From Pseudomonas frederiksbergensis (GTDB taxonomy: Bacteria > Pseudomonadota > Gammaproteobacteria > Pseudomonadales > Pseudomonadaceae), in the NCBI RefSeq assembly GCF_003732275.1, contig NZ_MOBM01000019.1, positions 62,001 through 126,000 on the forward strand: a stretch of 64,000 nt of DNA, read 5' to 3'. The position numbers and the translations under genes are program-made. Positions within the stretch are counted from its first letter, which is position 1. Each line of letters starts with the position of its first letter. Of the stretch, positions 1 through 9,792 are shown one piece after another. The notes under the pieces were generated by a model. The model worked only from the letters and a program-made list of their open reading frames with translations. It made no database searches and was not told the DNA's origin.

Positions 1-305
1 TTGCTCTGGTATTCCAGGCGCTCGATGTTGGCGTCGAACGCACCGGTCAGCTGACGTACGCGGTCTTGCAGGATGTCTGGGAAACGCACCAGCAACGGCA
101 AGGACAAACCGCTTTTGCGCAGTTGGTCGACTTGCTCGAAGAGGTCGATAGGCGAACTGGTCGGGCCGTTCGGACGAACTTCGACGCGACCGGCGTCATT
201 GATCGCGAAATACCCGGCCCCCCAATGGCGAATCCCGTAAACACTGCGGCTGTCCGCAACTGTCCATTGGCTGCCATCGTCTTTGCGTGTGCGTCGTACG
301 GACAT
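1..305 (-). CDS. speA: Biosynthetic arginine decarboxylase, N-terminal part (cut by window edge)
   Basis: The reverse strand from the ATG at 305 reads [20 protein letters not shown], followed by the stretch around [18 protein letters not shown] and a segment ending RLEYQSN at the edge. This matches the N-terminus of the large PLP-dependent SpeA arginine decarboxylases, which turn arginine into agmatine, the first step of one putrescine route. About 101 codons are visible; the family is about 630-650 residues, so the catalytic barrel and PLP lysine lie outside the window. The call also fits the conserved order speA-yciH-Nudix-DUF2333-gcbA known from P. aeruginosa. Confidence 0.88.
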   Translation of the reverse strand, partial: MSVRRTRKDDGSQWTVADSRSVYGIRHWGAGYFAINDAGRVEVRPNGPTSSPIDLFEQVDQLRKSGLSLPLLVRFPDILQDRVRQLTGAFDANIERLEYQS

Positions 306-433
306 CGAAGTCCCCTATAAAGAAGTCATAGAGCGTCGCCTTAAGTTCAGGCCGGCGCAGTCTAAAGAATGAAAATGACGGTTCGTCAACGAGGGGGTAG
401 ACCTCGCTGACCGCAGTGAGTTTAGAAACCGGT

Positions 434-521
434 CATGAACAGGCTCTGTGAAAACCATGGAGACGACACCAGACCTGAATGAAATCGGGACTGGATCAAG
501 CCGCGGGTGGTTTTCACAGAG
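434..521. repeat. 14-bp perfect inverted repeat beside the yciH stop codon
   Basis: CTCTGTGAAAACCA at 434-447 is perfectly complementary to TGGTTTTCACAGAG at 508-521, leaving a 60-base loop. The right arm ends a few bases from the stop codon of the leftward yciH gene. It could be a 3' stem-loop of yciH or part of the leader of speA. There is no U-run at its foot, so it is not a classical terminator. The rest of 306-525 shows no gene. Confidence 0.5.
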
Positions 522-525
522 GCTG

Positions 526-897
526 CTAGCCGCCGGACTTCTTCGCCTTGAAACCGTGTTTGATCAGCTCGGCCAAGAGTAGCTCGACATGATCGCCCTG
601 GATTTCGATGATTCCGTCTTTCAACGCCCCGCCGGTCCCGCAACGTTTTTTCAACGTGGTGGCCAGATCCTTGAGCGCGTCTTCGGCCAACGGCACGCCG
701 GTGATGGTGGTCACCGTCTTGCCGCCACGACCCTTGCTTTCGCGACGCACGCGAGCGATGCCGTCGCCGGCCGGGATAACGGTTTGTTTGCAGATGCAGG
801 CATCCACCGGTTGACTGCAATCCGGGCAATGACGACCTGCATCGGTGGAAAATACCAGGCCACCAAGGGCGGCGAAGGATGCGGCTTTTTTGGCCAC
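526..897 (-). CDS. yciH: SUI1-family translation factor (YciH-like)
   Basis: The protein has 123 residues from a GTG start at 897, which has AGAGGA about 7 bases upstream; longer readings to 960 have no site as good. The N-terminal third has a zinc-ribbon-like CPDCxxxxxxCxC pattern. The C-terminal half is the SUI1/eIF1 fold, with a basic KGRGGKTVT stretch and the KKRCGTGG loop followed by IIEIQGDH. Family members are thought to influence start-codon fidelity; the bacterial role is poorly defined. It is transcribed leftward, upstream of speA. Confidence 0.9.
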   Translation of the reverse strand: MAKKAASFAALGGLVFSTDAGRHCPDCSQPVDACICKQTVIPAGDGIARVRRESKGRGGKTVTTITGVPLAEDALKDLATTLKKRCGTGGALKDGIIEIQGDHVELLLAELIKHGFKAKKSGG

Positions 898-998
898 CGG
901 CAATCCTCTTGGGAGGACAAAGACTGGTCGTGGCAGATGCCATCGACCGCGAAGCCCCACTCAGGCAGGGGCAGCGCTACTGAAACGGAAAACCCGGT

Positions 999-1088
999 GT
1001 AGGAGCTGACGAGTGCAACGAGGCTGCGATCTTTTGATTTTGACTCAAAAGCCAAAGTCAAAAGATTGCAGCCTGCGGCAGCTCCTAC
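999..1088. repeat. REPIN-like inverted repeat (GTAGGAGCTG type)
   Basis: Two inverted arms, GTAGGAGCTG with GCTGCGATCTTTTG and its complement CAAAAGATTGCAGCCTG with CAGCTCCTAC, enclose a short centre. The same family recurs at 31604, 40312 and 61433. It lies in the gap between the Nudix gene and yciH, both leftward. Confidence 0.85.
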
Positions 1089-1171
1089 AACAAGCATTAC
1101 CGGTTCAGCTTGAAAAGGTCGCGCAGTGTAACGGCAAAAACGCCGATTGCTAAGAGCCAATCGGCGCCAAT

Positions 1172-1741
1172 TTATAGCTCTTTTGCGACGTTATTCCCTT
1201 GGGCGCGAAGATAGCGCTGCAAGGCCGCCAGAGAGTCCGGGCAATAAGGCTTCTGCGTGATTTCCAGCAGAACCTGATCGATCGGGATGAAGCGCGCTTC
1301 AAGCACTTCTTCCGGCTGCAGGATCAACGGGCCGTCCCACACCGCCGAAAACGCCGAACACCAGAGTCGGTTGCCGGTGTCCTCAAAGAAAAAGTGATCA
1401 TGGGCGGTCAGTTCCACACCGCTCACGCCCAACTCCTCTTCCAGCTCACGGGCCGCCGATTCGGCGTAAGTCTCAGTGGCCAGCACCATGCCGCCGGCCG
1501 CCACGTCCCAGTAACCGGGGTATATCGCTTTGCTCAGGGTGCGCCGATGTACGCACAGTTCACCGGCAGAATTGAACAGCATGATGTAGGTGCCGCGCCC
1601 GATCAGCTCGCGTTCGCGCAGCTCGGAGCGGACCAGAGCGCCGAGCAGGTTATCCTGCTCGTCGACCCAGGCGATTTGTTCGGCATCGGAGGCCGCACGA
1701 TGGGCGGCCTCACGCATGTCATCAACGGAGCTATCGACCAT
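1172..1741 (-). CDS. Nudix hydrolase
   Basis: A 189-residue protein carrying a complete Nudix box at residues 84-106 in the pattern Gx5Ex7RExxEExG (REL-EEE-LG), the Mg-binding catalytic helix of enzymes that hydrolyse nucleoside diphosphates linked to another group. It resembles the YfcD/isopentenyl-isomerase-like branch (N-terminal WVDEQDNLLG, then RGTYIMLFN and YWDVAAGG). The substrate cannot be read from sequence. The start lies 3 bases after the stop of the upstream DUF2333 gene, so the two are very probably one transcript. Confidence 0.92.
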   Translation of the reverse strand: MVDSSVDDMREAAHRAASDAEQIAWVDEQDNLLGALVRSELRERELIGRGTYIMLFNSAGELCVHRRTLSKAIYPGYWDVAAGGMVLATETYAESAARELEEELGVSGVELTAHDHFFFEDTGNRLWCSAFSAVWDGPLILQPEEVLEARFIPIDQVLLEITQKPYCPDSLAALQRYLRAQGNNVAKEL

Positions 1742-1744
1742 GAC

Positions 1745-2812
1745 TCAGCCCTGATTGAGCAGTTGACGCAAATCGATCACCGCTGCGTTGGCCCGGGAGA
1801 TGTAATTGGCCATGACCAGCGAGTGGTTGGCCAACACACCGAAGCCGCTACCGTTGAGGATCATCGGGCTCCAGACCGGTTCTTGCGAGGCTTCCAGTTC
1901 ACGAATGATCTGGCGCACGCTGACCGTGGCGTTCTTCTTGGCCAGCACATCGGCGAAGTCGACTTCGATAGCGCGCAGCAGGTGGGACAACGCCCAGGCT
2001 TGACCGCGTGCTTCGTAGAACACGTTATCGATCTGCAGCCACGGGGTCTCGACAATTTCTTCGTCGACCTGTGGCACCTGACCCGGGGCCAGGACTTCGG
2101 TTTTCAGTGCGGTGTTGAGCTTGACCCGGCCGACGCTGGCCGACAGCCGCTGCGACAGCGAACCCAAACGGGTACCGACATCGCCCAACCAGTTATTCAG
2201 GTTGTCGGCGCGGGCATAGAACAGCGCGCTTTTCTGACTTGGATCGGACAGGCGCGCCTGATAACGGCTCAGGGAATTGATGCCTTCCTGATACTCGGAC
2301 TCACTGGATGGCAGCACCCAGCTTTTGTTGTCGAAGTTGAAACGCGGCTCGGCCTTGGCCAGGTCGGCGTCTTCGGTGGACTGCGACTGCGAGCGGGCGA
2401 AGTCTTTACGCAGCGCACGGCTCAGGTCGCGGACCTGGACCAGCACGCCATATTCCCAGCTCGGCGTATTATCCATCCACAGCCCCGGCGGGAAACGGTC
2501 GTTGGAAATATAACCACCCGGTTTGGTCAGCAAGGTGCCGGCGACGGACTTGAGGGTTTCCACCGTGGTGTACCCGACAACCATCTGCTTGCCTTCTTTC
2601 TCGGCCGCCATTTGGGCATTCTGCTGAACCGGGAACAGCGCCGGCTCCTGGCTCCAGTACCAGCCCAACGCAATCGCCACCAACAGGTAAAGAACAATCA
2701 GAGTGGCCAGCGCCCGGCTGAACAACAGGCCGCCAAAATAACTGCGGGTGGCCGATTTCGGTTCAGCGGCACGCTCAGGCGCGCTGCCTGTGCGGTTCTT
2801 CCAGTCCAGCAT
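1745..2812 (-). CDS. DUF2333 family membrane-anchored protein
   Basis: 355 residues with one clear membrane segment at about 34-53 (ALATLIVLYLLVAIALGWYW) after a short charged N-terminus. The large remainder is helix-rich and presumably periplasmic. The sequence matches the Pseudomonas DUF2333 family, whose function is unknown. It is co-transcribed with the Nudix gene (3-base gap). Upstream, 2813-3102 separates it from the divergent gcbA and should hold both promoters; I could not assign a clear -35/-10 pair. Confidence 0.85.
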   Translation of the reverse strand: MLDWKNRTGSAPERAAEPKSATRSYFGGLLFSRALATLIVLYLLVAIALGWYWSQEPALFPVQQNAQMAAEKEGKQMVVGYTTVETLKSVAGTLLTKPGGYISNDRFPPGLWMDNTPSWEYGVLVQVRDLSRALRKDFARSQSQSTEDADLAKAEPRFNFDNKSWVLPSSESEYQEGINSLSRYQARLSDPSQKSALFYARADNLNNWLGDVGTRLGSLSQRLSASVGRVKLNTALKTEVLAPGQVPQVDEEIVETPWLQIDNVFYEARGQAWALSHLLRAIEVDFADVLAKKNATVSVRQIIRELEASQEPVWSPMILNGSGFGVLANHSLVMANYISRANAAVIDLRQLLNQG

Positions 2813-3102
2813 GGCGGTATCCTTTCAATCACTTGAGTTCATCGGTTCGACCACAACCCTACGCCATCGTGCGTCATTTGCCGCGCATTAAAATCCTGCG
2901 CGTCACGGCGAGCCACACAATGACCGCAATGGAGCTGCCACTATAAATGAAGCGCAGCGTTGAGCCTATGCGACCAGTCGGTCAGAAACTGAATGAAGTC
3001 GCTTTGCAGATTATTGACATACGACACTCATGCAATCGAAAAGAGGTGCTAGCATAGAGCCACCAGTCGATCTCAGCATGCACCCTAACTAGTAGTCAGG
3101 AT

Positions 3103-4773
3103 ATGACCGAGCCAGAAGACCCCAGCCGTGAGCGCCTCAAGCACCACTTTGCCCAGCGGGTAATTCATCAGGCACGTCAGATTCTTGAGATATGGCAACG
3201 CCTGCAACGCAACGAATGGTCCACCACCGACTTATCGGAGCTGAGTGAGGCCAATCTGCGCCTGCTGCGCTTTGCCGAACGTTTCGAACAACCGGAACAT
3301 ACCCAGCTGGCGCGCCACATCGGCCAGTCGCTGGAGGCGGTCGATGCCAATCGTGGACGCCTGAGCAGCGGACTGATCACTGACCTCAATCGCCTGATGC
3401 AACGCCTGTCCCGCACCGGCTTGCGCCATGGCGATCAGCTGGAACAGACCTTTCTGCCGCCGCTGCGCAAACCGATCTACGTGATGTTGCAGGATCACGA
3501 CCGGGCCGAGCGGCTGGCCAAGCAACTTGAATTCTTCGGGCTCAGCGCTCAATCCCTCGACAGTGTCGCCGCGTTCCGCTCCTCGATGGTCGAGCGGTTG
3601 CCGGCGGCAATTGTCATGGACGTCGACTTCAGTGGCGCCGGCATCGGCCTGAAACTGGCAGCCGAAGCCCAGGAAGGCCTCGACCAGCCCTTGCCGCTGT
3701 TGTTTTTCAGCCTGCACGAAACCGATACCCCGACCCGCCTCGCCGCCGTGCGTGCCGGAGGCCAGGAATTCCTCACCGGCACCCTCGAAGCCTCGAGCCT
3801 GCTGGAAAAGATCGAAGTCCTGACCTGCGTCGCCCAGTACGAACCTTATAAAGTGCTGATCATCGACGACTCCCGCGCCCAGGCCTTGCACACCGAACGC
3901 CTGCTCAACAGCGCCGGGATCGTCACGCGGACCCTGATCGAACCGATCCAGGCCATGGCCGAACTGGCGGATTTCCAGCCGGACCTGATCATCCTCGACA
4001 TGTACATGCCGGCCTGCACCGGTACTGAACTGGCCAAGGTGATCCGGCATAACGACCGCTATGTCAGCGTGCCGATCATTTATCTGTCGGCCGAAGACGA
4101 CCTGGACAAGCAACTCGACGCCATGAGCGAGGGCGGCGACGATTTCCTGACCAAGCCGATCAAGCCACGGCACCTGATCACCACGGTGCGCAACCGCGCG
4201 GCGCGGGCGCGCAATCTGAAGGCGCGGATGGTGCGCGACAGCCTGACCGGCTTGTACAACCACACCCACATTCTGCAATTGCTCGAAGACTGTTCATTCC
4301 GTGCCCGTCGCGAAAGTAAGCCGCTGAGCTTTGCGATGCTCGACATCGACCACTTCAAACGGGTCAACGACAGCCACGGCCATCCCATGGGCGACCGGGT
4401 GATCAAGAGCCTGGCGCTGTTCCTCAAGCAACGGTTGCGCAAGACCGATTTCATCGGCCGTTACGGCGGTGAAGAGTTCGCCATCGTCATGCCGGACACT
4501 GATATCGAATCGGCCTACAAGGTGCTCGATGAAATCCGTCAGCGCTTTGCCGAAATTCACTACCCCGCTCAGCCCCAGGACCTCTGGTGCACCTTCAGCG
4601 CCGGCGTCGTAGAACTGCGCAAAGACTCTGACAGCCTGCTGATGGCCAGCCAGGCGGACGAGGCGTTGTACCGTGCGAAGAACGCCGGACGTAACCGCGT
4701 ACAAGCCGCGCGAGAATCAAAGCAAAGTGCCACTTTTTCATCGGAATCGACCCATTCGGTCATAACTTTGTAA
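3103..4773 (+). CDS. gcbA: Response-regulator diguanylate cyclase
   Basis: 556 residues in three parts. Residues about 120-245 are a degenerate receiver: the aspartate in VMDVDF is present, but the usual KP lysine motif is replaced by TGTLE. Residues about 250-372 are a complete receiver with IIDDS, ILDMYMP and LTKP. The C-terminal GGDEF domain has GGEEF at 455-459 and an inhibitory I-site RKTD at 446-449 with correct spacing, so an active, product-inhibited c-di-GMP synthase is expected. Architecture and neighbours (DUF2333 divergent upstream, chemoreceptor and dsbD downstream) match GcbA (Pf0-1) / PA4843, known for promoting surface attachment and for a role in dispersion. Confidence 0.92.
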   Translation: MTEPEDPSRERLKHHFAQRVIHQARQILEIWQRLQRNEWSTTDLSELSEANLRLLRFAERFEQPEHTQLARHIGQSLEAVDANRGRLSSGLITDLNRLMQRLSRTGLRHGDQLEQTFLPPLRKPIYVMLQDHDRAERLAKQLEFFGLSAQSLDSVAAFRSSMVERLPAAIVMDVDFSGAGIGLKLAAEAQEGLDQPLPLLFFSLHETDTPTRLAAVRAGGQEFLTGTLEASSLLEKIEVLTCVAQYEPYKVLIIDDSRAQALHTERLLNSAGIVTRTLIEPIQAMAELADFQPDLIILDMYMPACTGTELAKVIRHNDRYVSVPIIYLSAEDDLDKQLDAMSEGGDDFLTKPIKPRHLITTVRNRAARARNLKARMVRDSLTGLYNHTHILQLLEDCSFRARRESKPLSFAMLDIDHFKRVNDSHGHPMGDRVIKSLALFLKQRLRKTDFIGRYGGEEFAIVMPDTDIESAYKVLDEIRQRFAEIHYPAQPQDLWCTFSAGVVELRKDSDSLLMASQADEALYRAKNAGRNRVQAARESKQSATFSSESTHSVITL

Positions 4774-4824
4774 CGGAAACGCAATAACTTCAGGCACTTA
4801 CCATTCTGCCGTTGGTAGACCACG

Positions 4825-6771
4825 ATGCGCCTGAAGCTGTTGACCAACCTCAATACCCTCCTTTTGGTCGCCGTGTGTGTGGCCCTTGGCGTCACGCTCT
4901 GGTGGTCGCAAAAAGCCCTGGAACGCCCCTATCTATTGATGGAGCGTTATCTGGGACTGTCTCAGCAATTTCAAAATGAAGTGGCGCGCAACGTCGAGGA
5001 TTACCTGGCCAGCGGCGATGCCCTGCGCCTGAGCAGCGCCAGCCAGGCCATCGATGCCTTGCAAAAGGAACTCGGTGAGTTGCCACCGGCATTGGCCGAC
5101 ACCTTGCGTCCGAGCCTGTCGAACCTGGCTGAATTCAGCAAAACCGACCTGCTGGCTGCCGGCAAACTCGCGGGCGACCCGCAAGCATTGCTGCTGCAAG
5201 CCGAACGCGAACTCGGCGCCAGCCTCGATCAGCTCAGCCAATACGCCGGCGGTAATGCGGCGTACCTGACGCCTTTGCTCACTGCGTCCCAACACGTGGG
5301 CAAACTGTCCCTGGCCCGGGACAAACTGGTCAGCAGCGGGCGCAGCGAACTGGCCGCCGATGTCGAACGCGAAGTCGATAACATCCGCACTCAAGCCGAG
5401 CAACTGGACGCTTTACCGCTGCTTGGCGTGACCGCCAGCACCGAATCGAACACCGATGATTTCGCAGCGATGATGGGTTTAGAGAACACTGAAAAAGCCG
5501 TCGCCGAAGATGCCGGCGTCGGCCTCAAACGCGAATTCAACAGCCTGCTCACCCGCTACCCTTCGGAACTGGCGCGCACTCGCGAACAGATCCAGAAACG
5601 CGCTGACCTCAGCACCGCGACGCACTTGAAAATCGCCGCCGTGCAGCAATCCATCGCCGGGCTGGAACCGGTGGTGCGCGCCCAGCACGGGCAGATCCAG
5701 AGCGAAGTGCGGTTGATGCAAGGGGTGATGATCGGGCTGATTCTGCTGATCGCATTGCTCATCGATACTTTGCAGCGACGCCTGGCACGAACCCTGACCA
5801 ACCTCGCCCCTGCGCTGTCGACCTGGGCCGAAGGTGACTTCAGCCGCGACATTCAACTGGGCGCGACCAACCGCGAACTGCATGACATTCAAGCCTCGCT
5901 CAATCGCTTGCGCGCCTATCTGGTCGACCTGGTAGGCACCATTCGCCTCAACGCCGAGCAAGTCGCCGGCAGCAGCCGAACGTTGGCCGAATTGAGCAAT
6001 GATCTGCACAGTGGCGCCGAGCATCAGGCTGGCGACACAGCACTGATCCGCGATTCTCTTGGTGAACTCGAGGCGACGATTCAACAAGTCGCCGGCGATG
6101 CCAGTCAGGCTGCCGATGCCAGTCGTCATGCAGGACTGGCAGTGGAGCACGGTCAGAAAGTGATCGGCCTGAGCCTCACCGGGCTGCATGCGCTGGTGGG
6201 CGAAGTGCAAGGCAACGCGCAGATGATCGAACATCTGGCCGAAGAGTCGGCGACCATTGGCGGTGTGCTCACGGTGATCCGCTCGATTGCCGACCAGACC
6301 AACCTGCTGGCCCTGAACGCCGCCATCGAAGCGGCCCGCGCCGGAGAAATGGGCCGAGGGTTTGCGGTAGTCGCCGAAGAGGTTCGCTCGCTGGCGCAAC
6401 GCACCGCCGGGGCCACGGCCGAGATCCAGACACTGATCGCCGGCCTGCAAACCGCCGCGCGGCAATCGGTCGAAGGCATGCGCACCCAGGTCGAACATGC
6501 CGAAGCCACGGCCAATCAGGCCCAGGCTGCCGACGGTGCGCTGGATAAAATCGTCGGGGCGATCCAGACCATTTCCGACACCGCCGTGCGCATCGCCGAT
6601 GTCACCGCCCAGCAGAGTGGCGCTGTCAGCGAAATCCGCGATCACAGTGAGCGAATTCACCAATTGGGTGGGGATAACTTGCTGCGCATTGGCGAGGGAC
6701 GTGAACAAGGGGAGAATTTGTTGGTGCTGGGTGGACGGTTGCATACAGCCGTTCAGGCCTTCCGCGTCTGA
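4825..6771 (+). CDS. ctpL: Methyl-accepting chemotaxis protein, CtpL-like
   Basis: 648 residues: membrane helix 1 at about 10-28 ([16 protein letters not shown]), a helical periplasmic sensor region, membrane helix 2 at about 298-316 ([16 protein letters not shown]), a HAMP-like linker, and a C-terminal signalling hairpin whose tip reads [20 protein letters not shown]. In P. aeruginosa the gene in this position is ctpL (PA4844), a transducer for taxis to inorganic phosphate at low concentration. The ligand here is inferred from synteny, since sensor domains diverge quickly. It follows gcbA after 51 bases. Confidence 0.85.
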   Translation: MRLKLLTNLNTLLLVAVCVALGVTLWWSQKALERPYLLMERYLGLSQQFQNEVARNVEDYLASGDALRLSSASQAIDALQKELGELPPALADTLRPSLSNLAEFSKTDLLAAGKLAGDPQALLLQAERELGASLDQLSQYAGGNAAYLTPLLTASQHVGKLSLARDKLVSSGRSELAADVEREVDNIRTQAEQLDALPLLGVTASTESNTDDFAAMMGLENTEKAVAEDAGVGLKREFNSLLTRYPSELARTREQIQKRADLSTATHLKIAAVQQSIAGLEPVVRAQHGQIQSEVRLMQGVMIGLILLIALLIDTLQRRLARTLTNLAPALSTWAEGDFSRDIQLGATNRELHDIQASLNRLRAYLVDLVGTIRLNAEQVAGSSRTLAELSNDLHSGAEHQAGDTALIRDSLGELEATIQQVAGDASQAADASRHAGLAVEHGQKVIGLSLTGLHALVGEVQGNAQMIEHLAEESATIGGVLTVIRSIADQTNLLALNAAIEAARAGEMGRGFAVVAEEVRSLAQRTAGATAEIQTLIAGLQTAARQSVEGMRTQVEHAEATANQAQAADGALDKIVGAIQTISDTAVRIADVTAQQSGAVSEIRDHSERIHQLGGDNLLRIGEGREQGENLLVLGGRLHTAVQAFRV

Positions 6772-6777
6772 CAAACC

Positions 6778-6857
6778 GCCATCGCGAGCAGGCTCGCTCC
6801 CACATTGGTTCTGCGTCGATCACAGATCAATGTGGGAGCGAGCCTGCTCGCGATGGC
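6778..6857. repeat. REPIN-like inverted repeat (GTGGGAGCGAGCCTGCTCGCGA type)
   Basis: Two inverted copies of the short REP, GCCATCGCGAGCAGGCTCGC and its complement, lie between ctpL and dsbD with a spacer of about 30 bases. The same family occurs at 16825, 35801, 37419, 41110, 43061, 46644, 48338, 60222 and 63672. Confidence 0.93.
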
Positions 6858-6942
6858 CCCAGAACAATCGCCGCAGGGCTCCCGCCTGCACACCCGCCCA
6901 CTGTCCGCTATCATGCCCACACTTTCGATACGCGAGATTGTC

Positions 6943-8682
6943 ATGCGCCGTTTGCTCTGCCTGCTGTTTTTAGTGCTCGCCCTGCCGGCCTCCGCCGCCG
7001 GGTTGCTGGACAGTCGGCCCAGTTCCACCCTGGGTTCGATCAACAACAGCGCAGACTTCCTGCCGGTGCGCGAAGCCTTTCAGTTGAGTCTGGTAGAAAG
7101 CACACCGCAATCGATCAAGTTGCGTTTCGTCGCCACCGAGGGTTATTACCTCTACCGCCATCGCTTCCAGTTTCGCGCCGACCCGGCCGATGTAGGCCTC
7201 GGCGCGGCGCAACTGCCCAAGGGCGAACAAAAACACGATGAGTACTTCGGCGATGTCGAGGTTTACCACGGCATTCTCGATATAGAACTGCCGCGCACTG
7301 ATTCCCGCGCCTTTACGCTGGTCGTGACCTATCAGGGCTGCGCCGACAAAGGCCTGTGTTACCCGCCCGAGACCGAGCGCCTGAGCATTGAGGGCAGCGG
7401 CGCCGCGACCACCGCCTGGAGCTGGCGCGAACTGGCGCTGTTTTTCCTCGCAGGTGTTGGCCTGACCTTCACCCCTTGCGTGCTGCCGATGCTGCCGATC
7501 CTCTCCGGGGTGGTTCTGCGCGGGCAGGTTGGTGGTTTACGCGGCTTCAACCTGTCGCTGGCTTACGTGCTGCCGATGGCTGTCTGTTTCGCCCTGCTCG
7601 GTGCGTTGATGGGCATGTTCGGCGCACAGCTCAATCTCCAGGCGCGCTTGCAGTCAGCCTGGGTGCTGGTGCCATTCGCGATGTTTTTCGCGGTGTTTGC
7701 CCTGGCCATGTTTGGCGTCTTCGAACTGAAACTGCCCTACGCCATCAGCAGCCGCCTGGACCGGATTGCCGGGCGTACTGAAGGCGGCTCACTGTGGGGC
7801 GCGGCGGTGCTGGGCGTGGTGTCGAGCCTGCTGGTTTCGCCTTGTGTTTCGGCACCACTGGCCGGCGCGCTGCTGTACATCAGCGCCAGCGGCGATGCTC
7901 TGGGCGGCGGATTGAAATTGTTTATGCTCGGCCTGGGCATGGGTGCGCCACTGCTGCTGGTGGCGACCGGCGGCGCGGCCTGGCTGCCGAAAAGCGGTCC
8001 GTGGCTGATCTACGTGAAAAACGCGATTGGGGTGCTGCTACTGGGGCTGGCGATCGCTTTGCTCAGCCGCGTATTGCCGGGCCAGATCACCTTGCTATTG
8101 ATCGGCTTGCTCGCCGGTGGCGTCGGGTTGTTTATGGGCGCGCTGGAATTCGTCTATAAACCACCGAGAAAACGCCTCGGGCAATTGCTCGGGATGCTTC
8201 TGCTGTTTTATGCCCTGGTCTGTTGGTATGGCGCGTTCAGTGGCCAGACTGATCCGCTTAACCCCATTGGCCAACCGCGCATTGCCGCCGGCAACGGTCA
8301 ACCGCAAATCGTCGGCAACTGGCAAACCATTACCACGCCAGCCGAACTGGATCGCGTCCTCGCCGAAGCCAAATCCTCCGGCACGCCGTTGCTGCTCGAC
8401 TGGTATGCCGACTGGTGCATCAGTTGCAAAGTCATCGAACACGAAGTCCTCAACGATGCCAATGTCATCGAACGCCTCAAAGGCTATCGATTGATCCGTT
8501 TCGACATCACCGCCAGCAACGCCGAACAACGCGCCCTGCTCGACCGCTACACGTTATTCGGTCCTCCGGCGCTGATGTTTTTTGGCAAAGATGGCGTCGA
8601 ACGTGCCGATGTGCGGGTGATCGGCGAGATCAACGCGAAAAACTTCGCCGAACGTGTTGTGAAAGCAAATGACCGGATTTAA
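6943..8682 (+). CDS. dsbD: Thiol:disulfide interchange protein DsbD
   Basis: 579 residues from the ATG at 6943 (MRRLLCLLFLVLALPASAAG, a signal peptide); the longer upstream reading runs through the REP. The periplasmic alpha domain has the cysteine pair C133 and C139 in GCADKGLC. The central eight-helix membrane domain has cysteines in FTPCVLPML and SPCVSAPL. The C-terminal thioredoxin-like domain has CISC at C492/C495 (DWYADWCISCK). DsbD carries electrons from cytoplasmic thioredoxin to periplasmic DsbC/DsbG and cytochrome c maturation. All six expected cysteines are present. Confidence 0.96.
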   Translation: MRRLLCLLFLVLALPASAAGLLDSRPSSTLGSINNSADFLPVREAFQLSLVESTPQSIKLRFVATEGYYLYRHRFQFRADPADVGLGAAQLPKGEQKHDEYFGDVEVYHGILDIELPRTDSRAFTLVVTYQGCADKGLCYPPETERLSIEGSGAATTAWSWRELALFFLAGVGLTFTPCVLPMLPILSGVVLRGQVGGLRGFNLSLAYVLPMAVCFALLGALMGMFGAQLNLQARLQSAWVLVPFAMFFAVFALAMFGVFELKLPYAISSRLDRIAGRTEGGSLWGAAVLGVVSSLLVSPCVSAPLAGALLYISASGDALGGGLKLFMLGLGMGAPLLLVATGGAAWLPKSGPWLIYVKNAIGVLLLGLAIALLSRVLPGQITLLLIGLLAGGVGLFMGALEFVYKPPRKRLGQLLGMLLLFYALVCWYGAFSGQTDPLNPIGQPRIAAGNGQPQIVGNWQTITTPAELDRVLAEAKSSGTPLLLDWYADWCISCKVIEHEVLNDANVIERLKGYRLIRFDITASNAEQRALLDRYTLFGPPALMFFGKDGVERADVRVIGEINAKNFAERVVKANDRI

Positions 8683-8814
8683 TCACCCGGTCACATATTT
8701 CGCGCAAACATCGGCCATCGTGCTGGCTATTGCATAGAACTGGACAGTCACAAAGGCTTTGCGGCATAGTCGCCGGGTTCTGACAATTGCACACAGATGA
8801 CAAAGGAGCAGCAG

Positions 8815-9267
8815 ATGGCGACCCTATTGGTTTTACACGGCCCCAACCTGAACCTGCTCGGCACCCGGGAACCGGGTGTCTACGGTGCAACAACGCTGGC
8901 GCAGATCAATCAGGATCTGGAACAGCGGGCGCGCAATGCCGGCCACCATTTGCTCTACCTGCAAAGCAACGCCGAGTACGAATTGATCGATCGCATCCAC
9001 GCTGCTCGCGGCGAAGGTGTGGACTTCATTCTGATCAATCCAGCAGCTTTTACGCATACAAGTGTCGCATTACGTGACGCGCTGCTGGCAGTGAGCATCC
9101 CATTCATCGAAGTGCATTTGTCTAACGTGCACAAACGCGAACCTTTCCGCCATCACTCTTACTTCTCCGACGTTGCGGTGGGAGTGATCTGCGGCCTTGG
9201 CGCCAGCGGTTATCGACTGGCCCTGGAGGCCGCCCTAGAGCAGCTTGAAAGACCGGCAACAGCTTGA
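8815..9267 (+). CDS. aroQ: Type II 3-dehydroquinate dehydratase
   Basis: 150 residues from the ATG at 8815, preceded by AAGGAG about 9 bases upstream. Contains [12 protein letters not shown], the active-site tyrosine Y23 in REPGVYG, and H101 in [10 protein letters not shown], all hallmarks of the dodecameric type II dehydroquinases that form 3-dehydroshikimate in the shikimate pathway. It lies just upstream of accBC, the usual Pseudomonas arrangement. Confidence 0.97.
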   Translation: MATLLVLHGPNLNLLGTREPGVYGATTLAQINQDLEQRARNAGHHLLYLQSNAEYELIDRIHAARGEGVDFILINPAAFTHTSVALRDALLAVSIPFIEVHLSNVHKREPFRHHSYFSDVAVGVICGLGASGYRLALEAALEQLERPATA

Positions 9268-9313
9268 ACAACAAGCGTAACGCCCCTGACCGACCCTTGG
9301 GAGTTGATGATTC

Positions 9314-9775
9314 ATGGATATCCGTAAAGTTAAGAAACTGATCGAATTGCTGGAAGAATCCGGTATCGACGAGCTCGAGATCAAGGAAGGCGAAGAGTCC
9401 GTACGCATCAGCCGTCACAGCAAGACGCCGGCTCAGCAGTACTACGCTCCCGCGCCTATGCATGCTCCGGCGCCTGCGCCTGTCGCTGCTGCTCCGGTTG
9501 CCGCCGCTGCTCCTGCAGCTCCGGCTGCGCCTGTGCTGAACGGCAACGTTGCCCGTTCGCCGATGGTCGGTACTTTCTATCGCAAATCTTCGCCGTCCTC
9601 GCCGTCCTTCGTTGAAGTCGGCCAGACCGTGAAAAAAGGCGACACTCTGTGCATCGTCGAAGCCATGAAGATGATGAACCACATCGAAGCTGAAGCCAGC
9701 GGTGTGATCGAATCCATCCTCGTCGAAGACGGCCAGCCGGTTGAGTACGACCAACCGCTGTTCACCATCGTTTGA
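9314..9775 (+). CDS. accB: Biotin carboxyl carrier protein of acetyl-CoA carboxylase
   Basis: 153 residues with a short N-terminal helical region, an Ala/Pro-rich flexible linker at about 42-75, and a biotinyl domain containing EAMKMMN with the biotin-accepting lysine K119. It carries biotin between AccC and the AccAD transferase in the first committed step of fatty acid synthesis. It lies 46 bases after aroQ and 17 bases before accC, so accBC is an operon. Confidence 0.97.
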   Translation: MDIRKVKKLIELLEESGIDELEIKEGEESVRISRHSKTPAQQYYAPAPMHAPAPAPVAAAPVAAAAPAAPAAPVLNGNVARSPMVGTFYRKSSPSSPSFVEVGQTVKKGDTLCIVEAMKMMNHIEAEASGVIESILVEDGQPVEYDQPLFTIV

Positions 9776-9792
9776 ACCGCGGAGAAACTTTG

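Noticed and set aside
1199..2836. Open frame of 545 codons on the plus strand opposite the Nudix and DUF2333 genes
   Set aside because: It is antisense to two well-supported genes, has no family motifs and no ribosome site. Such long shadow frames are common in GC-rich DNA.
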